From CAVVEC01 sp963770485 (GTDB taxonomy: Bacteria > Acidobacteriota > Terriglobia > Terriglobales > Acidobacteriaceae), in assembly GCA_963770485.1 (NCBI GenBank), contig CAVYPX010000019.1:20335-84334 (forward strand): a stretch of 64,000 bases of DNA, given 5' to 3'. The position numbers and the translations under genes are program-made. The notes under the pieces are model-generated. The model ran no database searches, had not been told where the DNA came from, and saw only the letters and a program-made list of their open reading frames with translations. Shown one piece after another: positions 51,450 through 59,926 of this stretch (the stretch's first letter is position 1; every line of letters starts with the position of its first letter).

Positions 51450-52049
51450 TTGGAAGACGCCCAAGTCGCGGCCATGCTCGTCCGTCGCTGCATTGCTGGC
51501 GACGCGGCCGCCTGGGAAGAAATCGTGCAGCGCTATCACCGGCGCATTTACAACATCTGCTATCGCTTTGCGGGGTCGGCGGATGACGCGCAGGATCTCA
51601 CGCAGGAGGTCTTTATCAAGATGTATCGCACCCTGAAGACCTATGAGACGGAACGCGGGGCGTTCATGACCTGGGTCACCACCATCACACGGAACCTGCT
51701 GGTGGACCACTTCCGCAAGAGCAAGCAGGACCGCGTGACAGATTCACTCGACGCCGCGCCGTCGGAGCACGAAGACGCCATGCCGCTGAGCGAGCGGATC
51801 CACGACCACGCGGCGCCTCCGGACGCGCGGGCGCAGAGCGGCGAGGTCAAAGAGACGGTGCATCGAGCCTTGCAGAAGCTCTCGCCCGATCTGCGCGAGG
51901 CGGTGATCCTGCGGGACCTGCAAGATATGGATTACAAAGAGATTGCCACGGTACTCAAGGTACCGGAGGGAACCGTAAAATCGAGAATAAACCGGGGGCG
52001 GGCGGAACTTGCGCGCCTGCTACAACGTACCTATAGGCAGGTAATGTGA
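51450..52049 (+). CDS. ECF-family RNA polymerase sigma factor
   Basis: A 199-residue sigma-70 family ECF factor with TTG start. Region 2 (about 20-90): YHRRIYNICYRFAGSADDAQDLTQEVFIKMYRTL and FMTWVTTITRNLLVDHFRK. Region 4 (about 140-195): LQKLSPDLREAVILRDLQDMDYKEIATVLKVPEGTVKSRINRGRAEL, a helix-turn-helix that reads the -35. It starts a four-gene operon with an anti-sigma factor, so it probably controls an envelope-stress response. Confidence 0.93.
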   Translation: MEDAQVAAMLVRRCIAGDAAAWEEIVQRYHRRIYNICYRFAGSADDAQDLTQEVFIKMYRTLKTYETERGAFMTWVTTITRNLLVDHFRKSKQDRVTDSLDAAPSEHEDAMPLSERIHDHAAPPDARAQSGEVKETVHRALQKLSPDLREAVILRDLQDMDYKEIATVLKVPEGTVKSRINRGRAELARLLQRTYRQVM

Positions 52050-52798
52050 TGGCAGCGGAAAACAAAAACGGTATGCGATGCGCCGAGTTCGACGCTCTTC
52101 TGAGCGAGGCCCTTGACCAGAAGCTGACTGGGCCGAAACTGGAGAGCTTCCAGGCCCACGCCAGGGTTTGCCCGATCTGCGGGCCGCTGTTGGCGGAAGC
52201 CGACGCCGGATTGCGCTGGCTGCATCAGTTGGTGGAAGTTGAACCTCCCGCCAACCTGGTGGAGAACGTCCTGGTTGCCACGACAGGAATCGACACGGTC
52301 CGTCGGCATCGAGCCGCTGAGCCCCAGATTTCGTGGCTCGACCGGATTACGGCTTGGGCGGGCGCGATGGTTAGCCCGGTAATCGGCGTGGCGCGGCAGC
52401 CGCGTTTTGCCATGTCGTTCGGGATGGCATTCTTCTCGCTGTCCATCTCGTTGAGTTTGGCCGGGGTGAAGTTGAGCGATGTGCGGCACGCAGATCTGCG
52501 GCCCAGCGCCATCCGGCGCAGCTATTACGAAACCTCCGGCAAGGTAGTGAAATATTACGAGAATATCCGCTTCGTGTACGAGATCGAATCGCGAGTGCGC
52601 GAGTTCAAACGGGCGACCACGCCTGCCGAGCCCGCGCCCGAAAAGAAAGATCACAATCAGAGGAATGACAATACCAGTGGACAACCCGACCAAAAACAGG
52701 AACGCAATTACAGTCAGGGAGAAAACCAGGTGATGCTTGCTTCTCTCCCCGAGAACCGACCTGTGGTGACGGTGACCACGTACAGGAGGTTTTCATGA
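52046..52798 (+). CDS. zinc-finger anti-sigma factor
   Basis: A 250-residue membrane protein. HARVCPIC (about 37-44) with the upstream Cys12 forms the ZAS zinc site that sequesters ECF sigma factors. One transmembrane helix lies at about 131-150 (MSFGMAFFSLSISLSLAGV). The C terminus is a soluble domain with a Gln/Asn-rich linker. GTG 52046 or ATG 52049 starts it; both overlap the sigma stop. Confidence 0.85.
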   Translation: MMAAENKNGMRCAEFDALLSEALDQKLTGPKLESFQAHARVCPICGPLLAEADAGLRWLHQLVEVEPPANLVENVLVATTGIDTVRRHRAAEPQISWLDRITAWAGAMVSPVIGVARQPRFAMSFGMAFFSLSISLSLAGVKLSDVRHADLRPSAIRRSYYETSGKVVKYYENIRFVYEIESRVREFKRATTPAEPAPEKKDHNQRNDNTSGQPDQKQERNYSQGENQVMLASLPENRPVVTVTTYRRFS

Positions 52799-53715
52799 AC
52801 TGCGCTAATCATCCCGATGCTGCGCCCGTGGCGTATTGCCGTACGTGCGGCAAGCCACTGTGCTCCAACTGCACTCGCGACGTGAAGGGTGTGATCTACT
52901 GCGAGAATTGTCTGGCTGACCGGCTGCAAGGAGTGCAGCCTCCGACAGCGCAGCCCGTGGCGGGATTCGTTTCGCCGGCGCCGATTGGAACCGGCACGAG
53001 TTCTGGTCCGAATCCAACCGTGGCCGGCATTCTGGCCGGGTTCTTCCCCTTTGGCGTGGGTGCGGTTTACACCGGCCAATACGCCAAGGGTTTAGCGCAT
53101 CTGCTCATCTTTGTCGCGCTGGTGTTCGGCATGGACCAGCACGGGCCAGTGGACACAATTTGTGGAATTGTTTTCGCCTTTTTCTATGTGTGGCAGATTA
53201 TCGACTCGGTACGCACGGCCAAAGCAATTCAGATGGGGCAGCCAGCTCCAGATCCGATGGGACTCGGCCAGGCTTTTGGAGCCGGCGACAGAGTCGATAC
53301 TTCGAAAATACCCACGGCAGCCGTGATCTTGATCGGGTTGGGCGTTCTGTTCCTTTTGCAAACTGCCGGTATCTTTGAATTCAACTCCGACCGCATATGG
53401 CCTGTATTTCTGATTGGCTTGGGAGTCTGGCTTTTTGTCCGTCGCAGGGCCCGTTGCGGTAGTGGCTGTGGTACGCGCGGGATGGTCGGTCCGGTGGTTC
53501 TGGTCACTGTGGGCATGCTTTCGCTGATCGAGAGCTTCAATGGCCCCGGCTGGCACCGCACCTGGCCGGTGCTGCTCCTGGCCATCGGCATCACGAAACT
53601 GCTGGAACGGCAGGGCCCATCAGCGCCGCCACCGGCTATGCCTGGAGGAACAGGGTCAATTGGAATGGGCGGCGGAGAAGTTCAGCCTCCGGTCAGTGAG
53701 GTGCGAAATGGCTAG
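52795..53715 (+). CDS. B-box-type zinc finger plus LiaF-like membrane protein
   Basis: A 306-residue protein. Residues 1-40 have CANHPDAAPVAYCRTCGKPLCSNC and CENC, a B-box-like zinc finger. Then several transmembrane helices, including a TM2-like pair (FFPFGVGAVYTGQYAKGLAH) and a LiaF/DUF5668-like four-helix membrane domain (TAAVILIGLGVLFLLQTAGIF, RTWPVLLLAIGITKLLE). LiaF-type modules sense envelope stress. ATGA overlap upstream and an 8-base overlap downstream. Confidence 0.85.
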   Translation: MNCANHPDAAPVAYCRTCGKPLCSNCTRDVKGVIYCENCLADRLQGVQPPTAQPVAGFVSPAPIGTGTSSGPNPTVAGILAGFFPFGVGAVYTGQYAKGLAHLLIFVALVFGMDQHGPVDTICGIVFAFFYVWQIIDSVRTAKAIQMGQPAPDPMGLGQAFGAGDRVDTSKIPTAAVILIGLGVLFLLQTAGIFEFNSDRIWPVFLIGLGVWLFVRRRARCGSGCGTRGMVGPVVLVTVGMLSLIESFNGPGWHRTWPVLLLAIGITKLLERQGPSAPPPAMPGGTGSIGMGGGEVQPPVSEVRNG

Positions 53716-55213
53716 CCAGGTCCAAGTTCCTCCGCCGCAGGCGCCACCGCCTCGGTACCGGCGTTCTATTTCCGGTCCGATCGTTCTGATCACCATCGGC
53801 ATCGTGTTTCTGCTGGGCACGATGGGTTTCTTGAATTGGTCGCGGCTGGGCCATTGGTTCGCTCACTACTGGCCGATCATCCTCATCGTGGCGGGCGTCA
53901 TCAAGCTGATTGAGTATCAGGCAGCGCAGCGGCAAGGTGCGCGGGCCTCGGGACTCGGCGCCGGTGGCATCTTCTTGATCATCCTCGTCATTGTGTTCGG
54001 GTTAATTGCCACTCAGGCATCCCGTTTCGATTGGGGAGAGCTTCGCGATCAAATCAACATCGACGACGGTGATTTCACCTGGTTTGGCCAGAAATACAGC
54101 TACGACGACCAACTCGCTCAAGCCTTCCCTGCGGGCGCGAGTCTGCACGTAATGAATACCCGCGGCGCCGTGAATATCAGCTCTTCGGACGATGATCAGA
54201 TTCGCGTAACAGTTCACAAGAGGATCAGCGCGGAAAACCAGAGTGATGCCGACAAATGGAATGCCGGCACCAAGCCGCAAATCAGCGTTAGCGGAAATGT
54301 GGTCACTCTGAACGCCAACAATCAGGGAGCCGGGGATCACGGGGTGGCGGAGGATCTGGACATTTCTCTTCCCCGCAAGGCTGCGGCGGTAGTCTCGACC
54401 CGCTACGGCGATGTCGGCGTTGTAGGCCGTGACGGCAACCTGGAAGTATCCGATCAGCACGGCGATGTTACGGCGTCCGACATCAATGGCAAAGTCAGTC
54501 TGAACCTGGATCACAGTTCGGCGCGAATCTCTCAGGTCGCCTCCGACGTTTCTATCGAGGGACGCGCCAACGATGTTTCGCTCGAGGACGTGAAAGGCGC
54601 GGTGCACCTGGACGGCGAATTCATGGAGAGCGTGAAGCTGGCGAAGATTGCCCAGCCGGTCACTTTCAAATCATCGCGCACGGATATGGAATTTTCACGC
54701 CTGGATGGCGACCTCGATCTAGACTCGGGCGACTTGCAAGCCAGCGACGTGATCGGGCCGGTGCGCCTTTCGACCCGGTCGAAGGATATTCGCCTGACCG
54801 GTGTCTCCGGTGACGTGCGGCTGGAGGACGAGAACGGCTCGGTCGAATTGCGCATGTCTAAGCTGGGCAGCATACAGGTGGACAACCGCAAGGACGACGT
54901 GCAGATTTATGTGCCCGATAAAGCCGGCTTCCAGGCGGATGCGCGAGCGCGGGGCGGTGAAATCGAGTCGGATTTTAGCGAATTGAAGATCGACAACTCC
55001 AACGACCTGGCGACTGCCGCGGGCACCGTCGGCGGAGGTGGACCACGCCTGGTAGTGAACAACGAGCACGGGAATATTGAAATTCGCAAGGCATCGTCGG
55101 CTCAGGAAGCACCGGCGCCACCCGCCGCGCCCACTCCTCCCAAGGCACCCCGCGCGCCACGGGCGCCTCGCGCTCCGGAACCACCCAAGGTTCCGGCAGT
55201 GACGGAGAACTGA
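53708..55213 (+). CDS. LiaF-like membrane plus DUF4097 adhesin-like protein
   Basis: A 501-residue protein from ATG 53708. Residues 20-90 contain two to three membrane helices like the LiaF-type domain (SGPIVLITIGIVFLLGTMGF, HYWPIILIVAGVIKL). Residues about 140-450 are a right-handed beta structure of DUF4097 type with rungs such as SDQHGDVTASDINGKVSLNLDHSSA and DISLPRKAAAVVSTRYGDVGV. The C terminus is a Pro/Ala-rich tail with tandem APR motifs. Fourth gene of the ECF operon; overlaps the preceding gene by 8 bases. Confidence 0.85.
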   Translation: MASQVQVPPPQAPPPRYRRSISGPIVLITIGIVFLLGTMGFLNWSRLGHWFAHYWPIILIVAGVIKLIEYQAAQRQGARASGLGAGGIFLIILVIVFGLIATQASRFDWGELRDQINIDDGDFTWFGQKYSYDDQLAQAFPAGASLHVMNTRGAVNISSSDDDQIRVTVHKRISAENQSDADKWNAGTKPQISVSGNVVTLNANNQGAGDHGVAEDLDISLPRKAAAVVSTRYGDVGVVGRDGNLEVSDQHGDVTASDINGKVSLNLDHSSARISQVASDVSIEGRANDVSLEDVKGAVHLDGEFMESVKLAKIAQPVTFKSSRTDMEFSRLDGDLDLDSGDLQASDVIGPVRLSTRSKDIRLTGVSGDVRLEDENGSVELRMSKLGSIQVDNRKDDVQIYVPDKAGFQADARARGGEIESDFSELKIDNSNDLATAAGTVGGGGPRLVVNNEHGNIEIRKASSAQEAPAPPAAPTPPKAPRAPRAPRAPEPPKVPAVTEN

Positions 55214-55415
55214 AGAGAGAAGCTCCTGAGTCGAACTCCGCTGACCAGTGCGATTTCGTCGCCGGCGAGTTAGCTTTTTAATGCTAGGCTTTTACGGTCA
55301 CTCATCACACGGCGCCGTGATTCCTATCCTTGTGAGGCTTAGGCGAGCCGCATAGACTTGCCTCGATCATTCGAACCTTACTTTTCACAACGGCGCACCG
55401 CCGGACAGGGGCAGC

Positions 55416-56603
55416 ATGCGAAAACTTAGCTTATCGAAAATCACCTGCATTATCGTGTTTTGCGCCGCGACAGCGATTGTCACACCGGCACAGACATTCA
55501 CTACTTTATTGAATTTCAACGGGAAGGACGGTGCTCAACCCTGCTTCATGGCGCTGATTCAGGGCTCCGACGGGAAATTCTACGGAACTACAGTATATGG
55601 CGGCGCGCACAACGACGGCACGGTCTTCACAATCACCTCGAGTGGCACTCTGACCAGACTGCACAGTTTTCACGGGACAGACGGCACGAACCCGTGCGGA
55701 GCGCTGGTTCAAGCCACTAACGGAAACTTTTACGGGACAACCTGCTGCGGCGGGGCTGGCTTCGGCACGGTCTTCACAATTACTTCAAGCGGTAAGCTCA
55801 GGACGCTGTATGCGTTTGACAACGATTCTGGCGGCCGCAACTCCAATGCGGGGCTGGTTCAAGCCACCGACGGAAACCTCTATGGAACCACTGTCAACGG
55901 AGGATCTGGGGGCTGCACCGCCGGGTGTGGGGTAATCTTCAAAATCACCCTAGAGGGCACACTGACCACGCTGCACTCGTTCGGGGGCCGCGACGGCTCG
56001 CGTCCCTATGGCCTAATCCAAGGCGCTGATGGAAACCTATACGGGATAACAAGCTCAGGCGGGGCCCGCCGGCACGGCACGGTCTTTGCCATCACTCCAG
56101 CGGGTACGTTTACCTCGCTTTACAGCTTTTGCGCCCACACGAAGTGTAGTGACGGCGCTTCCCCTCTGGGCACGCTAGTTCAAGCGTCTGACGGCAACTT
56201 CTATGGAACTACTACTGGCGGTGGGGCAAACGGCCACGGCACAATCTTCACGATCACCTCGGGGGGTACGCTGACTACCCTGTACCGCTTCGACGGAACC
56301 GACGGAAAGACTCCTTGGGCAGGGTTAGTTCAAGGCTCTGACGGGAATTTCTACGGAACTACTTCCCGCGGTGGGGCGAAAGGCCATGGCACAATCTTCT
56401 CAGTCACGTCGGCGGGCACGCTAACCACGCTGCACAGGTTCGATGGGACTGATGGCGCCGACCCGTATGGCGCGCTGGTTCAAGGCGCAGACGGGAATTT
56501 TTACGGGGCCACCCAACTCGGTGGCACCCACAAACAAGGCACGGTGTTCAGGCTCTCTGTGGGGCTTGGCCCGTGGAAACGCGACCTACATCCGGCGAAG
56601 TGA
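55416..56603 (+). CDS. GloVer-type tandem-repeat secreted protein
   Basis: A 395-residue protein with signal peptide (about 8-24). It contains seven tandem units of about 45-55 residues built on GSDGNFYGTT-x-x-GG followed by GTVFTITSSGTLTTLHSF. This is the GloVer-containing choice-of-anchor repeat family, probably a beta-propeller on the cell surface. Gene is followed by an intrinsic terminator. Confidence 0.9.
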   Translation: MRKLSLSKITCIIVFCAATAIVTPAQTFTTLLNFNGKDGAQPCFMALIQGSDGKFYGTTVYGGAHNDGTVFTITSSGTLTRLHSFHGTDGTNPCGALVQATNGNFYGTTCCGGAGFGTVFTITSSGKLRTLYAFDNDSGGRNSNAGLVQATDGNLYGTTVNGGSGGCTAGCGVIFKITLEGTLTTLHSFGGRDGSRPYGLIQGADGNLYGITSSGGARRHGTVFAITPAGTFTSLYSFCAHTKCSDGASPLGTLVQASDGNFYGTTTGGGANGHGTIFTITSGGTLTTLYRFDGTDGKTPWAGLVQGSDGNFYGTTSRGGAKGHGTIFSVTSAGTLTTLHRFDGTDGADPYGALVQGADGNFYGATQLGGTHKQGTVFRLSVGLGPWKRDLHPAK

Positions 56604-56648
56604 GCTTCAGTACGGGATACACTGCACCGTTCGGAATTATCGAAATCG

Positions 56649-56674
56649 AAGCCGCTTTCACGAGCGGCTTTTTT
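56649..56674. terminator. intrinsic terminator
   Basis: AAGCCGCT (56649-56656) and AGCGGCTT (56663-56670) pair around TTCACG, followed by TTTT. It lies between convergent genes and suits the + strand gene. Confidence 0.85.
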
Positions 56675-56699
56675 CGTGCGAGGTTTTTATCAAAGCGCG

Positions 56700-58310
56700 T
56701 TAGGGCTGGCTCGGATTCAGCTGCAGCGCTTGCTCGTAGCTGTGACGTGCGTTTTCCTCCTCACCGAGATCGCGATATGCCGCTCCCAGGTTGGCGTAGG
56801 TGGAAGCCAACAATCCCCGGTCGGAGGTCAGGCCGATGGCGGTTTTATATTGCGTGATGGCTTCCTGAGGATGACCGTGGTCTCGCAGGTATACGCCGAT
56901 ATTGGCGTGGCTCATGGGATCGCGCGGATTGATTTCAGCCGCAACTTGAAAGTGCGGGTAGGCTTCGTCAATTTTTCCCATCAGCACGAGCGCGCCACCC
57001 AGGTTGTCCTGCGCAATGAAATTGGGCCCGGTGACCGCCAGGGTGTGCGACCAGAGAGCGTAGCTGCTTGACCAGTAGCTCAACTGGCGCTGGGTCGCGA
57101 ATCCCAGCACGATGAGCACGCAGGCCGCTGGAATCGCGCGCGAGTAGAATGCGAACTTCTGAGCGTCCGCGAGATCGGCAAGGCCCCACGCGATCATCAC
57201 GAAAATTCCGATCAGTGGAATGTATGCGTAACGGTCGGCCATGGCGGCGTCGCCCACCTGGATCAGGCCGATGACTGGAACCAGCGTGCCCAGAAACCAT
57301 AGCCATCCGACCAGCAGGTAACGCTTAGAGCGGAAGATGACTACGAATGCGGTAACGCCGGCCAGAACCACCGCCGCCAGAGCCACCTGCCACGGGGCCA
57401 GCGAAGAACTAACCACGGAGGACACTGAGGACACAGAAGCCGAAGGATACGGGTAAAGTGGCGCCAGCCTTGCCGGCCACAGCATCTTCCACAGATACAT
57501 GGCGTAGGCTACGATTGCGTTTTCGATCCGCACCCCCAAGGAAAACTGCTGGATCGAGCGCACGGACCCACCTGCCTGCTGCGCTCGCATGGTGATCACG
57601 GCGCTGGCGGCGGAAAGCAAAAGCAGAGGCATTTTCTCGAGAATCAATTTGGAAATCTTCATCTGCCGGGTTGGCATCGTAGGAATGCTTCCCGGAATTC
57701 TGCCGAGCGGCCAGTAGTCGAGCAGCAGCAAGACGCAGGGCAGAGTAATCACCATCGGTTTGGACATCAGTCCGCATGCGAATAACGCCGTCACGACCAG
57801 GTATCGCCGCCAGCCGGGCTTGAGTGCATACCAACCGTAGGCCCCGACTGCCGCAAAGAAGAAAAACGTGCTGAGGACGTTCTTGCGCTCCGCGACCCAG
57901 GCGACCGATTCGACGTTGATGGGATGCAGCGCGAACAGCGCGGCCACGAACAGGCTCGGCCCAACGCGTCCCGTGGCGAGGGCGAGTAGCAGAAACAACA
58001 AAACGGCGTTCAACGCGTGGATCAGCAAGCTGGTGAAGTGATGTCCCCCAGGGTTCAGGTGAAAAAGCTGGTAATCGAGCGCATGCGAGAGCCAGGTCAG
58101 CGGGTGCCAGTTGGCCTGCTCGGTCGAAGTGAAAGCCCATGTGATCGTGCTCCAGTTCAGGCCACCGCGGATGTGAGCATTGTTGGTGACGTAGCGGTCA
58201 TCGTCGTAGTTGACGAAAGGATGGCGGTTGATCGGGTTGTAGACCAGCAACGTCGCTACGACGATCAATAAACTAAGAACGACGGTCCGCTTTTGTGGCG
58301 AGGCAAACAT
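56700..58310 (-). CDS. TMTC-like membrane protein with TPR repeats
   Basis: A 536-residue membrane protein with about ten hydrophobic helices (for example VVLSLLIVVATLLVYNPI, LLIHALNAVLLFLLLALATG) and three TPR repeats at the C terminus (AYPHFQVAAEINPRDPMSHANIGVYL, QEAITQYKTAIGL, ARHSYEQALQLNP). Early loop motif YDDDRYVTNN, then ANWHPLTWLSHALDYQLF. It resembles the GT-C glycosyltransferase-like TMTC/DUF1736 proteins; sugar transfer is inferred from family. One loop contains a Ser/Val run (about residues 292-303) encoded by a dispersed repeat. Confidence 0.85.
   Translation of the reverse strand: MFASPQKRTVVLSLLIVVATLLVYNPINRHPFVNYDDDRYVTNNAHIRGGLNWSTITWAFTSTEQANWHPLTWLSHALDYQLFHLNPGGHHFTSLLIHALNAVLLFLLLALATGRVGPSLFVAALFALHPINVESVAWVAERKNVLSTFFFFAAVGAYGWYALKPGWRRYLVVTALFACGLMSKPMVITLPCVLLLLDYWPLGRIPGSIPTMPTRQMKISKLILEKMPLLLLSAASAVITMRAQQAGGSVRSIQQFSLGVRIENAIVAYAMYLWKMLWPARLAPLYPYPSASVSSVSSVVSSSLAPWQVALAAVVLAGVTAFVVIFRSKRYLLVGWLWFLGTLVPVIGLIQVGDAAMADRYAYIPLIGIFVMIAWGLADLADAQKFAFYSRAIPAACVLIVLGFATQRQLSYWSSSYALWSHTLAVTGPNFIAQDNLGGALVLMGKIDEAYPHFQVAAEINPRDPMSHANIGVYLRDHGHPQEAITQYKTAIGLTSDRGLLASTYANLGAAYRDLGEEENARHSYEQALQLNPSQP
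57407..57440. repeat. dispersed repeat copy inside the TMTC-like coding region
   Basis: AACTAACCACGGAGGACACT then GAGGACACAGAAGC is a copy of the ACCACAGAGGACAC family, read in frame on the minus strand as SVSSVSSVVS-like residues in a loop between membrane helices. Confidence 0.65.
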
Positions 58311-58320
58311 CAGAAGGATT

Positions 58321-58425
58321 TAATCACAGAGGATGGTGAAGCGGTATCGTCACAAAAGGAACGACCTTAAAACGCAGAGACCGCTGAGAACATCCGCAGA
58401 GGGCGCGGAGATGGCAAAACCCAGC
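58321..58425. repeat. decayed ACCACAGAGGACAC-family repeats
   Basis: TAATCACAGAGGATGG and later AACGCAGAGACCGCTGAG and CCGCAGAGGGCGCGGAG mark diverged copies between gcvPB and the TMTC-like gene. Confidence 0.5.
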
Positions 58426-58435
58426 GATCAAAAAA

Positions 58436-59926
58436 CTAACTCCCCGGTTTCCACCGCAGGACCGGTTTCCTGGCAGCGGCAACTTCATCCAGGCGCGACA
58501 CTCGGGTTGTGTGTGGAGCGGCCAGCACCATCTCTGGGTCTTCTTCGACTTCTTCCGCGATGGAGCGCATGGCCTCAATGAACAAATCCATCTCTTCTTT
58601 CGATTCGCTTTCGGTCGGCTCAATCATGAGCGCACCGTGCACAATCAGCGGAAACGCCGTGGTGTAGGGATGGAAGCCATAGTCAATGACCCGCTTGGCG
58701 ATGTCCATGGTCCGCACACCTTTTTTCGCCTGCAGCTTGTCGCTGAAGACGACTTCGTGCATGCTCGGCGTGGAGTAAGGAAGATCGTACGCGCCCTCCA
58801 GTCCCTTGCGGATGTAGTTGGCGTTGAGCACGGCGTCTTCGGTGGTCTGACGCAGGCCATCGGGGCCATTTGCCAAGGTGTAAGCCAGGGCACGAACAAA
58901 CATTCCGAAGTTGCCATAAAACGCGCGCACGCGGCCCACCGATTGTGGGCGATTGTATTCGAAGCCGAGCGTGCCGTCGGGTTTGGTGATGACCACGGGT
59001 TTAGGCAGGAAGGGTTCGAGCATATGCTTCACCGCTACAGGACCGGAGCCCGGACCTCCGCCGCCGTGCGGAGTGGAAAACGTTTTGTGCAGGTTCAGAT
59101 GCATCACGTCTACGCCGAAGTCGCCGGGACGCACTTTTCCGACCAGCGCATTCATGTTGGCGCCGTCCATGTAGAGCAAGCCGCCCTTCGCATGCATGAT
59201 TTCGGCGATCCTGGCGATTTCCTGCTCGAATACGCCCAGCGTGTTGGGATTGGTGAGCATGAGCGCGGCGACTTCTTCATTCATCTGCGCCGCCAACGCT
59301 GCCACGTCCACCATGCCGCGATCGTTCGACTTAAGATTCTCGACGGCATAGGCGGCCGTGGCTGCCGTAGCCGGATTGGTGCCGTGAGCCGAGTCAGGGA
59401 TCAGAATTTTCTTGCGCGGATGTCCCTTCGATTGATGGTAAGCCCGCACCATCAGCAGGCCGGTCAATTCTCCCTGGGCGCCGGCGGCGGGTTGCAGCGT
59501 GATCGCGTCCATGCCTGTAATTTCGATCAGGCATTCGCTGAGTGTTTTCAGAATGCGAAGTGCGCCCTGGGAAATCTTTTCCGGCTGGTAGGGGTGTCCG
59601 TTGGCCAGTCCCTCCAGACGCGACACGACTTCGTTTACCCGCGGGTTGTACTTCATGGTGCAGGAGCCCAGCGGATACATGCCGAGATCAATGGCGTAAT
59701 TCCAGGTGGAAAGGCGGGTGAAGTGGCGGATAATTTCAATCTCGCTGACTTCGGGCATGTGGCCCAGGTCTTTTCTTTCGCTAGACCCCAAAAGCTGCGT
59801 CGTGTCCACATCGGGCACATCGAGCGGCGCCAGCTTCCATGCGGCTTTCCCTGCTGAAGACTTCTCGAAGATCAGACCTTCGTTCTGGTTGACATGGCGG
59901 GTGGCTTTGCGGGTGACGTGCTTCAT
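58436..59926 (-). CDS. gcvPB: glycine dehydrogenase (decarboxylating) subunit 2
   Basis: A 496-residue PLP enzyme subunit. The PLP-Lys region is HLNLHKTFSTPHGGGGPG, preceded by DSAHGTNPATAATAAY and MDGANMNALVG. This is the C-terminal half of the P protein, separate from gcvPA as in many thermophiles and acidobacteria. The P protein decarboxylates glycine and loads the aminomethyl on lipoyl GcvH. It overlaps gcvPA by 4 bases. Confidence 0.96.
   Translation of the reverse strand: MKHVTRKATRHVNQNEGLIFEKSSAGKAAWKLAPLDVPDVDTTQLLGSSERKDLGHMPEVSEIEIIRHFTRLSTWNYAIDLGMYPLGSCTMKYNPRVNEVVSRLEGLANGHPYQPEKISQGALRILKTLSECLIEITGMDAITLQPAAGAQGELTGLLMVRAYHQSKGHPRKKILIPDSAHGTNPATAATAAYAVENLKSNDRGMVDVAALAAQMNEEVAALMLTNPNTLGVFEQEIARIAEIMHAKGGLLYMDGANMNALVGKVRPGDFGVDVMHLNLHKTFSTPHGGGGPGSGPVAVKHMLEPFLPKPVVITKPDGTLGFEYNRPQSVGRVRAFYGNFGMFVRALAYTLANGPDGLRQTTEDAVLNANYIRKGLEGAYDLPYSTPSMHEVVFSDKLQAKKGVRTMDIAKRVIDYGFHPYTTAFPLIVHGALMIEPTESESKEEMDLFIEAMRSIAEEVEEDPEMVLAAPHTTRVSRLDEVAAARKPVLRWKPGS

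Noticed and set aside
58511..59857. Long open frame on the plus strand (448 codons) opposite gcvPB
   Set aside because: gcvPB on the other strand has the PLP-Lys motif and full length; the plus frame has His/Arg-rich composition typical of antisense shadows.
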